Shown: positions 32,971 to 44,239 of the stretch, piece by piece
How the letters are laid out: the number at the start of each line of letters is the position of its first letter
Numbering within the stretch: position 1 is the stretch's first letter
NCBI GenBank assembly: GCA_021495925.1
Contig: JAKEKT010000067.1
Span: 124,001-188,000 of the forward strand
DNA from: Diplodia intermedia
Taxonomy: Eukaryota > Ascomycota > Dothideomycetes > Botryosphaeriales > Botryosphaeriaceae
Reading direction: 5' to 3'
DNA length: 64,000 nt
Made by a program: the position numbers and the translations under genes
The notes under the pieces: generated by a model
Seen by the model: the letters and a program-made list of their open reading frames with translations, nothing else
What the model was told of the DNA's origin: nothing
Database searches by the model: none

Positions 32971-35900
32971 CGGCAAATTACTGAAATACCTATACCCTTA
33001 CCCAAATACCTAGTTTTCATAAAATTTATCTAAATACCCTACTTTTAAGCATAACTTTTTATGCATTTCCTTATAAATTATAAAAGTAGACTAGGCATAG
33101 GCGAAATTCTAAGTAGAATTACTTAAGATAAGTAAATTACTAAAATATTCTAAATTAAATTCTAACTAATTAATTAGGTGCCTATAAATTTAACCCCCCT
33201 TTCTAATTTCTAAAACGGCAAATTACTAAAATACCTAGTTTTTCGAAAATAATTTCTAAAATACCTATACCCTTATCTAAATATCTAGTTTTTATAAAAT
33301 TTATCTAAATACCCTACTTTTAAGTATAACTTTTTATATATTTTCTTATAAATTATAAAACGGGTGAAACTAGATATTTAGATAAATATATTATAAAGTA
33401 GAATATTTAGATAAAGAATATTTACTAAAATATCTAGTTTTTTTTAAAAAAATTAATGGCGCATTCTAGACTCTTTTTTAAAATTAATCGCGTATTCGAT
33501 CTACTAAATAACGAAAATTTATAAGAAACTAGTCTAAATAGCGAATCTACTATAGAGAATAAGAAAGAATTAGTAGAAAATAAATTTAGTAGCTCTTAGA
33601 GAATTTAGAAGCACGTAAATTCGTAGAAATTTAGGCGGTAAATTATCGAAATACCTAGTTTTTTAAAAATAATTTCTAAAATATCTATACCCTTACTTAA
33701 ATATCTAGTTTTTATAAAATTTATTTAAATATCCTACTTTTAAGTATAACTTTTTATGCATTTTCTTATAAATTATAAAACGAGTAAAACTAGATATTTA
33801 GATAAATATATTATAAAGTAAAGTATTTAGATAAATAATATTTACTAAAATATCTAGTTTTTTTTAAATTAATAGCGTATTCTAGACTCTTTTTTAAATT
33901 AATCGCGTATTTTATCTCTTTTTTAAAATTAATCGCGTATTTTAGTCTTTATTTAGCCTCTATTTAGCTTCTATTCGTCTCTTTTTAGTCTCTTTTTAGC
34001 CTCTTTTCTAAATCTATTTAATAGAATAGTTCTATATAGATAAAAATAGTAGAAATCTACTATTATAGTAGATTCTTAATTCTTTAAAGTTAGTATAATC
34101 TATTTTAATTAAAAAGCTATACGAGATACTACTAGATTATATCTAGTATAGCGACACGAATTTTATATATTAAAACGAGCTAATAAAACGCGTATATATT
34201 AAGAATATAAACTATCTATATATAAATTTCTACTTTAAATTAGATAGAAGAAAGATAAATAATTTTACTATTTTTTTCTCTTTTTAATTCTTTATAATTA
34301 CTCTAATTATAATTAATTTAGAATTTTACTAATATATTCTATTTAGACGATGTAATTATTAAGAAACTTAAGCCTTATACGTATTTTTTTATATAAATAT
34401 ATAAAAACTAGTAATATTAATATTCTATACGCGTTCTAATCGACTAATAATATAATATAATTAAGAAAGAACTCTAAATTTAACTAAATTTAATATGTAC
34501 TCTTAAGCGTATTAATTATAGAGTTAATATTAACTATTAGTAGATATAGTAAATTTATAAATAGACGAAAATCGAGACGTTTAGTACTAAATTAGCAATA
34601 ATTTATAGAATTTAGATAAGTTTATTAATAATATTTCTAAAAATATATATTAAAACTAATTTATTTATTACTAAATAGCTCTATCTTCGTAAAAGTTAAT
34701 AAAATTATAATAATAGAGGCGGTTTTACGCGGTTTTCGCGTAATAAAGAGAGTAGAGTATTTTAGTAAGTAATATATTATATATATATTAAGTAAATATA
34801 CTAATTTATTTATTAGATATACTTTTATTACTTCTAATGCTACTTGCGTAGTAGCTATTATTAATAATCGAAATTTTATTTTAATTAATGCTACGTATAT
34901 AAAAGTAGAAGCTTCTAGTTATTTACTAGTAGTAATTATACTTAATTCTAATAACTAGATTCTTCTAATTATCTAGAGAATTTACGCTAGTTCTAAAAAT
35001 AAGCGATTCTAGCTTAGATTTCTACGCTTTATTAATAAAGCGTTAATCGAAGCTAATTATACGTTTTTCGAGCGCGAAGAAGAGAAAGAATTAGTATTAA
35101 ATACGCTAAGATTCGCTTTTATAAGTAATTATAGTATAGATTTATTATCTATAGTTTTCTAGCTATTTTTACTAGCTTATAATTATTATTCTAGTTAGTA
35201 TTTAGCTAAAAAAGTTAGTAAAGAATATAGTTATTCGATTATATAGTAATTTTAATAGATAAGTTCTATTTTACTATTTTATTCTATTAAAATTAGAGTC
35301 TATCTAGCTTAATTAATTAAGAATATTTTAGTAATTTAAGCTAATTAAATTCTAGTTAGTATATATTATAAACGAATTTAAATTTTAATAAAAACTTAAC
35401 GTAATTCGAGTACTAAATGCTCGTAAAGTAGAGTATATCGATTAAATATTATACGATTAATAGATAAAATACGTAATTCTAGTAAAAAACCATTCTAGAT
35501 ACGGCTAAATAACGTTAAATATCTTAAAATCTATAAATTCTTTATAGTTATTATTTAGAAAATAGTATATTCTACTCGTACTAGAGGGTATTTAAAATTT
35601 TACTATATAAAAATTCGCTTAAAATAGTTAAAAACGCATAGAATTTCTACTTATAGACTAGACATAGATAAAATTCTAAGTAGAATTACTAGAAGTAAGT
35701 AAATTACTAAAATATTCTAAATTAAATTAAAACTAATTAATTAATTAATTTAGTTACGTATCTAGCGAGTAGTAATTTCTAATTACGAACGCGGCCTAGA
35801 TATAGTTTTAAGAGAACGCGTATAATTTATTATAAATCTTAAAGATAAGACGTATTTCTATCTTAATTTTTAAGATTTTTAAATTTTCTATCGCTACGCG

Positions 35901-37140
35901 TACGTTCTAATTATCTAATTTAGATATAATACTTTAGAATACGCTAGAGAAGTATATTTAACTAAAAATTATCGAGTTTTTTATAATAATTCTTAGTATT
36001 TAAAGTCTTTTATAGTAAATTTCTTTACTTTAAATAGTAATATCTACTTAATTATAAAGAAAATACGCTAAAGAGAATATAGTAGACCTCGTAAAAATAA
36101 GCGTAGGCGACGCCTTATTACGTAGTAGTAATTACGCTAGACGTAGTAAAGAGAAGATTAAAGAAACGTAATTTACGGGCCTTATATAATTCTTTACCGC
36201 GATTAGCTAGTTTAGTAGAGAGAAAATTATAAAAATTTATAAGAATTAAGCTAATCTAGTAAAGATTTAAGTATATTTAAGGGATTTTCTTCTAATTCTA
36301 AAAAAGAATTAGTAGAATTCAACCTAGAAAATATAAATTTATAAGAATTAAGCGAAGATTCGAGTAAATCTAAGAAAGAATTAGAAGAAAATAGATCTAG
36401 TAGTTCTTAGAAAATCTAGAAACACGCGAATCTATATAAATCTAGTAAATCTACTATAGAGAATAAGAAAGAATTAGAAGAAAATACTCTCTCTAGCTTA
36501 ATTTTAAGCTAGAATTTAGATTCTAGCTTATAAAGCAACGAATTTAAGCTAAATTTTACGCTAGTTTCGCGTAATTTAAAGCGTTCTACGCTAAGAATAC
36601 GCGAAAGCGTAAGAAGAAAGATACTTTATCTTATAAAAATAAGTAAAAGTACTAAAAATAAAGATAAACTTACGTAGAATTTTATCTTAAAGATATTTAA
36701 TATTTATTTTACTTTATTTTCTTATAAAATACTGAAAGATTCTAAAAAAACTTATAAAGAATAGCTTAAATAAAAAATAAAAAATATATAAGTTTTAAAA
36801 TTAGTTTTCTCTTAAATAATATTAGATATTAAAATATTTTTTAAATATTATTAAAATATAGTATAAAAATTACTTAAATTAAAAAGTTTTACGTTTTTTT
36901 TTATAAAGAAATAAGATTAGAATAATTTTTTAAAAAAAAACTAGTTATTTTAGTAAAAGATATTTATCTAAATATTCTACTTTATATTTTATTTATCTAA
37001 ATATTCGATTTTTTATAAATTATAAACTTTACTTTATATAAGATCTATTATTTATCTTAATACCTAGATGGGTATTTTAGTAAGAGTATAAATATTTTAG
37101 AAATTATTTTTAAAAAACTAGATATTTAGGTAATTTACTA
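32971..37140. mobile_element. RIP-mutated element A with terminal inverted repeats, full-length copy
   Basis: The left end starts CGGCAAATTACTGAAATACC. The right end reads GGTAATTTACTA, which is the expected inverted terminus GGTAATTTGCCG after three G:C to A:T changes. The inner 60-100 bp of both ends also match in inverted orientation. The whole ~4.2 kb is extremely AT-rich with no usable open frame on either strand. In 33481-33600 I find no CA and no TG, while CG is kept, the pattern left by RIP acting on CpA. Further left-end copies in the same orientation start at 33216 and 33636, so insertions are nested. The coding content is destroyed, so the transposon class cannot be named. No target-site duplication is clear. 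Confidence 0.72.
33216..33636. repeat. Nested left-terminal copy of the same element
   Basis: A second copy of the terminal sequence (CGGCAAATTACTAAAATACC) begins at 33216 and a third (CGGTAAATTATCGAAATACC) at 33636. The ~270 bp before 33636 match 40620-40900 of the shortened element closely, including a shared ATCTACTA-TAACGAAAAT stretch. This shows that one copy was interrupted by another. Confidence 0.6.
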
Positions 37141-37162
37141 AAAGTTATGGTCCTCTAGCGCT

Positions 37163-37475
37163 ATCTTACTAGGGAGCTGCTAATGTTTTCTACGCCGAAC
37201 CTACTACTTCTAGCTAGTACTTTTATTCTATTATAGCTTTTCTTAATCACCTTATCCACTAGGCCTTCTCTTAACCGGCGCGTGTCTGCCATGGCTAGTT
37301 CGTCCAGGTGCTGGCGTAGAGGAGCTATTTCAGCCTCATGTTCTAGTACCCGGATGTTAGTCGCCTTGTACGCTCCGGTAATGATCCGCAGGCATTTGTT
37401 TCGAATCTTTTCTAGGGGTTGGTTAGAGATGCTATTGCCCCCGGGAGCTTTGTTGGTGTGTGCCATTGTGCTACA
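37163..37475 (-). mobile_element. Non-LTR (LINE) retrotransposon tail, remnant
   Basis: A minus-strand frame reads LEKIRNKCLRIITGAYKATN, then VLEHEAEIAPLRQHLDELA. This is the typical C-terminal tail of fungal LINE (Tad-like) reverse transcriptase proteins. Just upstream, a WHTPTKLPGA-like segment is in another frame, so an indel separates them. Nothing of the catalytic reverse transcriptase is present. The fragment directly abuts the right end of element A. Confidence 0.65.
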
Positions 37476-37526
37476 GGACCGCTTAGCAAGAAAGGAATCC
37501 CAAAACCTACCCGAACCATTGCGACA

Positions 37527-37835
37527 AAAATCTGACATGGAGTAGTTTGAACGGCGCGACCGTGCATGCCAAGGAAAGCACTGTTCAGAAGTGTACACGT
37601 GACTTCAGTCCTCCAACCGTTGATCATAGCGCAAAAAAATTTGCACTCTTGGCAAAATCTGACATGGAGTAGTTTGAACGGCGCAACCGTGCATGCCAAG
37701 AAAAGCACTGCTTAGAAGTGTACACGTGACTTCAGTCCTTCAACCGTTGATCATAGCGCAAAAAAATTTGCACTCTTGGCAAAATCTGACATGGAGTAGT
37801 TTGAACGGCGCAACCGTGAATGCCAAGGCTTTCAA
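37527..37835. repeat. 127-bp tandem repeat, about 2.4 copies
   Basis: The phrase TCTGACATGGAGTAGTTTGA recurs at 37531, 37658 and 37785, exactly 127 bp apart. The units include a GTACACGTGACTTCAGTCC stretch and an A-rich GCGCAAAAAAATTTGC palindrome-like block. Units differ at a few positions. The third copy is truncated. Confidence 0.85.
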
Positions 37836-37944
37836 AGCACTGTCCGTCTTCCAATTATAGGTGAATTTCTCCATCATGTCTTGCAAAACTTGACCCTCCA
37901 TCTCTCTTTACCGTCCGTCGCTCACCCCACCGTTACTACCCATA

Positions 37945-38082
37945 AAGCCCGAATCTTCGTTCTCATCCTAAGCGACGACCTCAATAGCCTCCACGTCCGA
38001 CCCACCGCCCACGAAGCCCGAATCTTCGTTCTCGTCCTTAGCCACAACCTTACTAGCCTCCACGTCCGACCCACTGTCCACC
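37945..38082 (+). repeat. 69-bp direct duplication
   Basis: AAGCCCGAATCTTCGTTCTC starts at 37945 and again at 38014. The two 69-bp units differ at scattered bases and keep a common reading frame of 23 codons (ARIFVL...LHVRPT). The surrounding 69-codon frame has no recognised homology. Confidence 0.7.
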
Positions 38083-38126
38083 GTCTCTAACATCCACCCT
38101 AGCGTTTCCTCATTTACACCGTTCTC

Positions 38127-39845
38127 CTAATCATACTTAAGTCGGAGTGTCTGCGCCGGTTCTTTAAGTGCCCAGCACCCATCGTCGCCAAAGCGAAGTA
38201 CTTTGTCGATCGCAGTGCAGTCTTTCTGGAGCAACGGCCAGACATCCTGCACAGCCCTCGCGAGGGCTTGTAGCTTCGCGAATCCGCTCCTCTCCACAAA
38301 TCTTCTAGGCCAGTCAACACCTATGGTCGCCAGCCAGACGGCTTCGCTGCAGTTAAGGGAATCCTGGAGCTGATACCATTTTCTGGCATATCTAAGGCGA
38401 TCTTCAAACGCCCTCGCTTCCTGGCCGTATTTGTCCGGCCGCTTGGTCACATCCTTGAGCGAGTGGCATTTCTCCTGCAGCTCCTTTGCCGCTTCTGTTG
38501 GGTCCGGGCGCGTTATTAAGAAGAGATTCATCCTGGCTTGTGTAGAGGCCTTGGAACATCCACTGGAACCTTTTCTTCCCAAACCGCTCTCATGTCCCCC
38601 CTGTCGCTTCTTCTGCACCGCTTTCACTGCATCGTGAAAGGTTTTGTACAGGCGCACCATGGTGGCGCAATAATCCGCCTGGGATAAGGCCAAATCTCTC
38701 TCTTTGGTGAAGGAATCGTTCCATACATGTCGAAACAACGCTTCAGCTTCGCCTGGTTGGCGGCCACCCGGGCCCACGGCATCATCCTCCCTAGTGGCTG
38801 GAGCGGCGACACCGGACTCGTCGCTGTCCTTGGCACTCCGCAGGGTGCGTAGCAACTGCCGGATCCTATCCAACACCTGATTAAGGCTTCGCTTTTATTT
38901 TATTCTTGTCAGAACGGGGTCCACGTCGATCAATGCGACCTTGGTTCTCTTCCTCCCTCTCTTTCTGTCGGTTACTCCGCGTCGTTCGGATGCATTGCTA
39001 CTGCTGAGGTCACCGCTCTCGTCGCCGTCGCTGTCCTCGCAGCCGTCTCCGCCATCATTTCTTCCATGAGCGGCCCGCTTTCTCAAGGCCTGTGTGGTTG
39101 AGTTACTCCCCTGGCACTCCTTCGGTTCATGCTCGGGCGCGGTCACTGCTGGGAGAGCCGCCGGCCACGCCCCATCCGAGCGTTCCGATGGAGGTGTAGC
39201 TCTTCGAATAGAGGCCCATTCGTCTCCTCCATCCTCCTCTTTCTTCGGAGAAACAGACAAGGGCTCCTCCACACCTTCCTCCATCTCCGACGAATAATGA
39301 ATTGGAGTCGATATCGCCCACGGGAGTACGTCCTCTCTTTCATCCTCCTCTTTATTCGGAGAAATAGACAAGGGCTCCTCCACACCTTCCCCCATCTCCG
39401 ACGACGAATAAATTGGAGTCGATATCGCCTACGGGAGTGCGTCCTCTCTTTCATCCTCCTCTTTCTTCGAAAAAACAGACAAGGGCTCCTCCACACCTTC
39501 CTCCATCTCCGACGAGCAATGAATCGGAGGCGACATCGCCTACGAGGATGCATATGCGTCTTCTACCTCCAAAGTAGAGGACGGATTTTCCTTTAGTGGT
39601 TCAGCAGTAGTAAGAAACTCAACTAACGAGGGTTCATGTAATTGTTGCATGAAATAATAGAGCACGGAGCCTAGCTCTTTCGGCGATGGTGCTAAAAGCT
39701 TATAGCCCATTTTCGAAATGCGGTAGGCACCTCCACCGATTAAGGTCCATTCCGGTGGTTTACAGTTGGCAAGTATGCTCCCGCACGAACAGACTTCGTG
39801 GCCTTTATACATAGTCTTATTCGCCGGTTGAACCCGCGGCGACAT
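38127..39845 (-). pseudogene. Unknown gene broken by three RIP-type nonsense codons
   Basis: On the minus strand a single frame of 573 codons runs from the ATG at 39845 to the stop at 38127. It is interrupted by TAG at 39540-39542, TAG at 39429-39431 and TAA at 38895-38897, with no frame change. The N-terminal ~100 residues include a Cys-containing start (HEVCSCGSILANC) and a helical PKELGSVLYYFMQQL stretch. The middle is a 111-bp tandem repeat encoding SSEMEEGVEEPLS units. A KRGRKR basic patch (nuclear-signal-like) follows, then a helical C-terminal ~245 residues. Both TAG codons align with a TGG in the next repeat unit (39318-39320). The family is not recognised. Confidence 0.68.
39240..39542 (-). 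repeat. 111-bp coding tandem repeat, about 2.7 units
   Basis: Units are marked by a TAG, TAG, TGG series at 39540, 39429 and 39318, spaced exactly 111 bp. Each encodes 37 residues around the phrase SSEMEEGVEEPLS followed by KEEDERED. The last unit diverges after about 30 codons. Confidence 0.8.
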
Positions 39846-40472
39846 TCATGCGTCTAGCGGTATGTGAGTGGTTTACTAAAGAACTAGGGGAGAATCGCAT
39901 GGGAAGAAGAGGAGTAGGACGCTAACCAAATGTAGATTTAATAGGTGCTAACAAAGTGCAGTTTCAACAGCTAACATTGCAAGAGACAGATGTTTGGAGT
40001 TTCGGCCGGTTTGAATCGGGTTCAGAATTTCGATCCAGTAGCAGGTAAGCGCTGGTCCAGATGAAGGGGTGCCGCTGGTACCCCAGGGCTATTTAAGCGA
40101 TTTTATAATTCCGGAAAATCATTCTACCTCCGAGGCCGACGTATCACCTTATCGGCGTTTTAAGCCCTATTCAACTTCGAGAGCAGATCCCTTCGTGTAC
40201 CCACACTCACCGCCTCCACCACCATAGTGTGACCTCGCCAATCAACTCGCGCGAATCTGCCGCGACGAATTCAAACTCCGGGAGTAACATATAGATGGCA
40301 ATTTCTTTATTATAGGCGGAGCGTAGCTGCTCTGCTCGGTAGTTCGACTATCTAATTAGAAAGATATAATTAAGGACTATAGGTATAACGGTATGCTCGC
40401 TTAGTAGATAAATAGTACTATATAGAATAATATACTCTTTTCTCTATATACTACTATTAGACCTTATCGTTG
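39846..40472. other. Region upstream of the broken unknown gene
   Basis: The part up to about 40280 has normal base composition and no supported gene. A TATTTAAGCG stretch near 40090 could be a remnant core promoter. From 40290 the sequence turns AT-rich. Confidence 0.4.
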
Positions 40473-41871
40473 CGGTAAATTACTAAAATACCTATTTTTT
40501 TTAAAATAATTTCTAAAATACCTATATTCTTATCGAAATATCTAGTTTTTATAAGATTTACTTAAATATTCTACTTTTAAGTATAACTTTTTATATATTT
40601 TCTTATAAATTATAAAATAGATAAAACTAGATATATAGATAAATATATTATAAAGTAGAGTATTTAGATAAATAATATTTACTAAATTATCTAGTTTTTT
40701 TTATTAATAGCATATTCTAGACTATTTTTAAAATTAATCGCGTATTCGATCTACTAGATAACGAAAATCTATAAGAAACTAGTCTAAATAGCGAATCTAC
40801 TATAGAGAATAAGAAAGAATTAGTAGAAAATAGATCTAATAGCTTTTAGAGAATTTAGAGGCATGTAGATTCGTAAAAATCTAGGTTTAGTAGCTCTTAG
40901 AGAACCTAGAAATACGCGAATTTATAGAAATCTAGTAAATTTACTATAGAAAATATAGAAGAATTAGTAGAATTCGATCTATTAGATAACGAAAATCTAT
41001 AAGAAACTAGTCTAAATAGCGAATCTATCGTAGAAAATAAAAAAGAATTAGAAGAAAATAGGCCTAGTAGCTCTTAGAGAATCTAGAAGTACGTAAATTT
41101 ATAGAAATCTAGTCTAAATAGCGAATCTACTATAGAAAATAAGAAAGAACTAGTAAATTATAGATCTAATAGCTTTTAGAAAATCTAGAAATACGAAAAT
41201 TCGTAAGAAATTAACTAAAATATTCTTTCTAGCTTAATATTAAGCTAGAATCTAGATTCTAGTTTATAAAGTAACGAATTTAAGTTTAATTTTACGCTAG
41301 TTTTACGTAATTTAAAGCATTCTATGCCGAGAATATATAAAAGTATAAGAAGAAAGATACTTCGTCTTATAAAAACGAATAAAATTACTAAAAATAAAGA
41401 TAAACTTATATAGAATTTTATTTTAAAGGCGTTTAATATTTATTTTACTTTATTTTCTTATAAAATACTAAAAGATTTTAAAAAAACTTATAAAGAATAG
41501 CTTAAATAGAAAATAAAAAATACGTTAATTTTAAAATTAGTTTTCTCTTAAACGGTAGAAGGTATTAAATTTTTTTTTAAATACTATTAAAATATAGTAT
41601 ATAAATTACTTAAATTAAGAGTTTTACGTTTTTCTATAAAGAAACGACGTTAGAACAATTTTTTAAAAAAAATCGGGTATTTCTATAAAAGATATTTATC
41701 TAAATACCCTACTTTATATTTTATTTATCTAAATACCCGATTTTTCGTAAATTGCGAACTTTACTTTATGTAAGGTCTATTATTTATCTAACTACCCAGA
41801 TGGGTATTTTAGTAAGGGTATGGGTATTTCAGAAATTATTTTTAAAAAACTGGGTATTTGGGTAATTTGCC
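40473..41871. mobile_element. Element B, shortened non-autonomous relative of element A
   Basis: The left end reads CGGTAAATTACTAAAATACC and the right end GGGTAATTTGCCG, forming the same inverted termini as element A. The first ~430 bp match 33216-33636 and the last ~730 bp match 36420-37140, so the internal ~2.8 kb is missing. The right ~100 bp keep CCC/GGG runs (TACCCAGATGGGTA) that are mutated in element A, so this end is less RIP-changed. No coding frame remains. It looks like an internally deleted copy. Confidence 0.7.
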
Positions 41872-42263
41872 GACCCGCTCAGCCAGCTCGCGTTTGGTGT
41901 ACCATGTCGAGAGGGTGTATACGGCGCCTGGAATGTAGCCCGCCTCGGCCAATCCCAGAAAACTTCTGGAGATAAGGAGCCTTTCCGCTTCTTTACAATG
42001 ACCTGTAGAGACGCAATAAGACCGAAGAAGAACACTTGCCCTGAGATCTGATTCTGACTAACCTGCAAGGTCAGACGACGTTTTCTAGGAGAGCGGTCCA
42101 CTCACCCGTTGTAGGATCAAATTGATGGAATCTCCAACACGACAATACCGAGAAATATGAGCTGGTTCACCGTGTTCTGGCTGATTGCAATGTCTTTGGC
42201 AGATCCTTCAGTGAGTGCACTTGCGAGATTCAAAGCGAGCAATCCAAGACAAGAGGTAGCACG
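41872..42263 (-). pseudogene. Dal5-like MFS transporter, N-terminal fragment cut by element B
   Basis: On the minus strand the fragment reads NTVNQLIFLGIVVLEIPSNL, then, after a likely intron, ISGQVFFFGLIASLQV, and RSFLGLAEAGYIPGAVYTLS followed by TWYTKRELAERV. These are the first membrane segments of the Dal5/allantoate-permease (ACS) family. Homology stops at GAG CGG GTC, exactly where the element terminus (GGCAAATTACC) begins. Upstream, the first membrane segment (YLLSWIARF) is in another frame, so there is an additional frameshift. The C-terminal two thirds are absent from the window. It could have been a transporter of the adjacent FMO/PKS locus. Confidence 0.75.
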
Positions 42264-42649
42264 GAAGAACGGTTGGAATCATTTAATTTTGATTCAGCAC
42301 TCGCTTGCATCGAACATGACTGCTCGGCTTCTTTACATGCACGATTTCTGCCGTCTTCTGATCTTCCATTTTGCAGAGGTCAACCCAAGTGCAGAATCAT
42401 CATCCATGAGCGAGGAAGGCGAACACAAAAAGATCACAAGGTGCCGAACTTGCTGCATTCGCAAAGGCAATGGATGGTGGTGTTTGCTTGGCTCGATAGC
42501 GCAATGCTTCGGCGGCTTTGCGCAATCCCCACCAAGAGACAGCGTCCGACGCTCAGGCTGCCGTGATTAGCTATCTTATCGTGCGGCCCCACTGCCATCA
42601 AAGGTAAATAAATCGCTTGCCCGGCCTTGTTCGGTCTTGCACAAGCAGC
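42264..42649. other. Intergenic, upstream of the flavin monooxygenase
   Basis: Short overlapping frames only. This should include the FMO promoter and the original start region of the broken MFS gene. Confidence 0.4.
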
Positions 42650-44239
42650 ATGGCACCCGTGAGAAGAGTCGCCGTAGTGGGCGCTGGCCCGTCTGGAGCG
42701 ATTGCGATTGATGCACTCGCCCAAGAAAAGGCATTCGACCTGATCAGAGTCTTTGAGCGTCGCGAAAGGGCTGGAGGATGCTGGTGAGTTTTCCACTTTG
42801 CGTGTGGAAAGGGCAGCGGATCGAATGAAAACCGCAACAGGGTCGCCGACAGAGCGCCTCCACCAAATCTTCAGGGCTTCGGAGCTCTTGCAAAACGCAG
42901 CGCCGATCCTCCAATCGATATACCACCGACACTTCCAGCACGAACGCCGAAATCCCCGCACCAACGCTTTTCCGAGTCCTCTGTCTACCCTTACCTCGAG
43001 ACCAATGTAGCGGCGCTACCCATGTCCTTCTCCCAAGAGCCAATCCCCGAGGTTCGCTCAGAATGGTCTGTTGCTGCGCATGGGGCAGACACTCCTTTCA
43101 GGCACTGGACCGTGATGCAAAAGTATATTAGTGATCTTATCCAGAGAAATGGCTATCAGGACTATGTGGAATATAGCACTGCTGTTGAAAAAGTCGAAAA
43201 GGTGGGAGGCAGGTGGAAGGTCATCCTCAGGAAAGCAGGAGCAGAGAGTGACTATTGGTGGGCGGAGTATTTTGACGCAGTTGTGGTTGCGAGCGGGCAC
43301 TACCACGTGCCTTACATCCCTAACATTGAAGGTCTCGAGGACTTTGAGCTGCAGCGGCCTGGCAGTGTTCTGCATTCCAAGATGTACCGCGGACGTGAAG
43401 CATTTCGCGGAAAGGTTTGTTGATCTCACCCAAGTGCGGACAGGTGCTGACAACTTCCAGCGAGTTGTCGTGGTCGGTGCTTCCGTGTCTGCCGCTGATA
43501 TTGCGGTTGATCTCGTGGGAGCAGCGCAGTCACCAGTCCATGCGGTAGTCAAGGGCCACAACGCCAACATCTACTTTGGGGATGTTGCATTCAAGCATCC
43601 AGGGATCAAGGAGCAACCGTCCATCTCACAGATCCGCACCTCGGGAGGGTCTCGGACGGTATACTTTGAAGACGGTGGCCAGGTTGAAAATGTTGATCAC
43701 ATCATCTTCGGCACCGGATACTCGTGGTCGCTGCCGTTCCTCCCGGACGTGGAGATCCGCAACAACCGCATACCTGGGCTGTATCAGCATGTCGTATATC
43801 AAAAAGATCCGACGCTGCTGTTCGTTGGCGCTGTAGGTGTGCTCTCCCGGGTTGGCAGTGGTGCGCTAACAGCTCCCAGGTAGGAGCAGGGTTGACGTTC
43901 AAGATTTTCGAATGGCAGGCCGTGTTGGCAGCCAGGATCCTGGCTGGACGCGCGATACTACCGCCCCTTGAAGAACAAAAGAAATGGGAGACTGATCGCA
44001 TCGCGGCGAGGGGAGATGGCGCGAAATTTACGCTAGTGTTCCCAGAGTTCGAAGACTACTTCGAGACAGTGCGTGCTCTTGCGGGCCCAGGCGTCGAAGG
44101 CAGGGGTAGACGGTTGCCAAAGTTCGACAAGGCGTGGGTTGAAGCCTTCATGGCGGGACACGAGAGACGAAAAGCTCTGTGGAAGCGGTGGAACGCAGAG
44201 GCCAAGCGTGCCAGCGGATCGCAGCGGGCCAAGTTGTAG
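42650..44239 (+). CDS. Flavin-containing monooxygenase (FMO)
   Basis: Four exons (42650-42783, 42841-43414, 43461-43836, 43884-44239) give 479 residues; introns are 57, 46 and 47 nt. The FAD site VAVVGAGPSGAIAIDAL is at residues ~6-22. The FMO-type phrase VVVASGHYHVPYIPNIEG is near the middle. A second Rossmann motif VVVVGASVSAADIAVDL binds NADPH. The late FGTGYSWSLPFLP segment is also typical of FMOs. The acceptor of intron 3 must be the second AG; the first gives a frameshift. The enzyme likely oxidises N or S in a small molecule, or performs a Baeyer-Villiger step. The PKS starts 650 bp downstream on the same strand, so a role in the same pathway is likely but not shown. Confidence 0.9.

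Noticed and set aside
32990..33005. Telomere-like TACCCTTACCC text in the element ends
   Set aside because: It occurs once per terminus and is part of a longer inverted repeat, not a tandem TTAGGG array.
37527..37835. CRISPR-like spacing of repeats
   Set aside because: Units are contiguous 127-bp tandem copies without short repeats and unique spacers, in a eukaryotic genome.
38895..39542. Introns that might remove the three stops of the broken gene
   Set aside because: The stops lie in repeat units whose third copy is read through with TGG, and no good donor-acceptor pair of usual length frames each stop.
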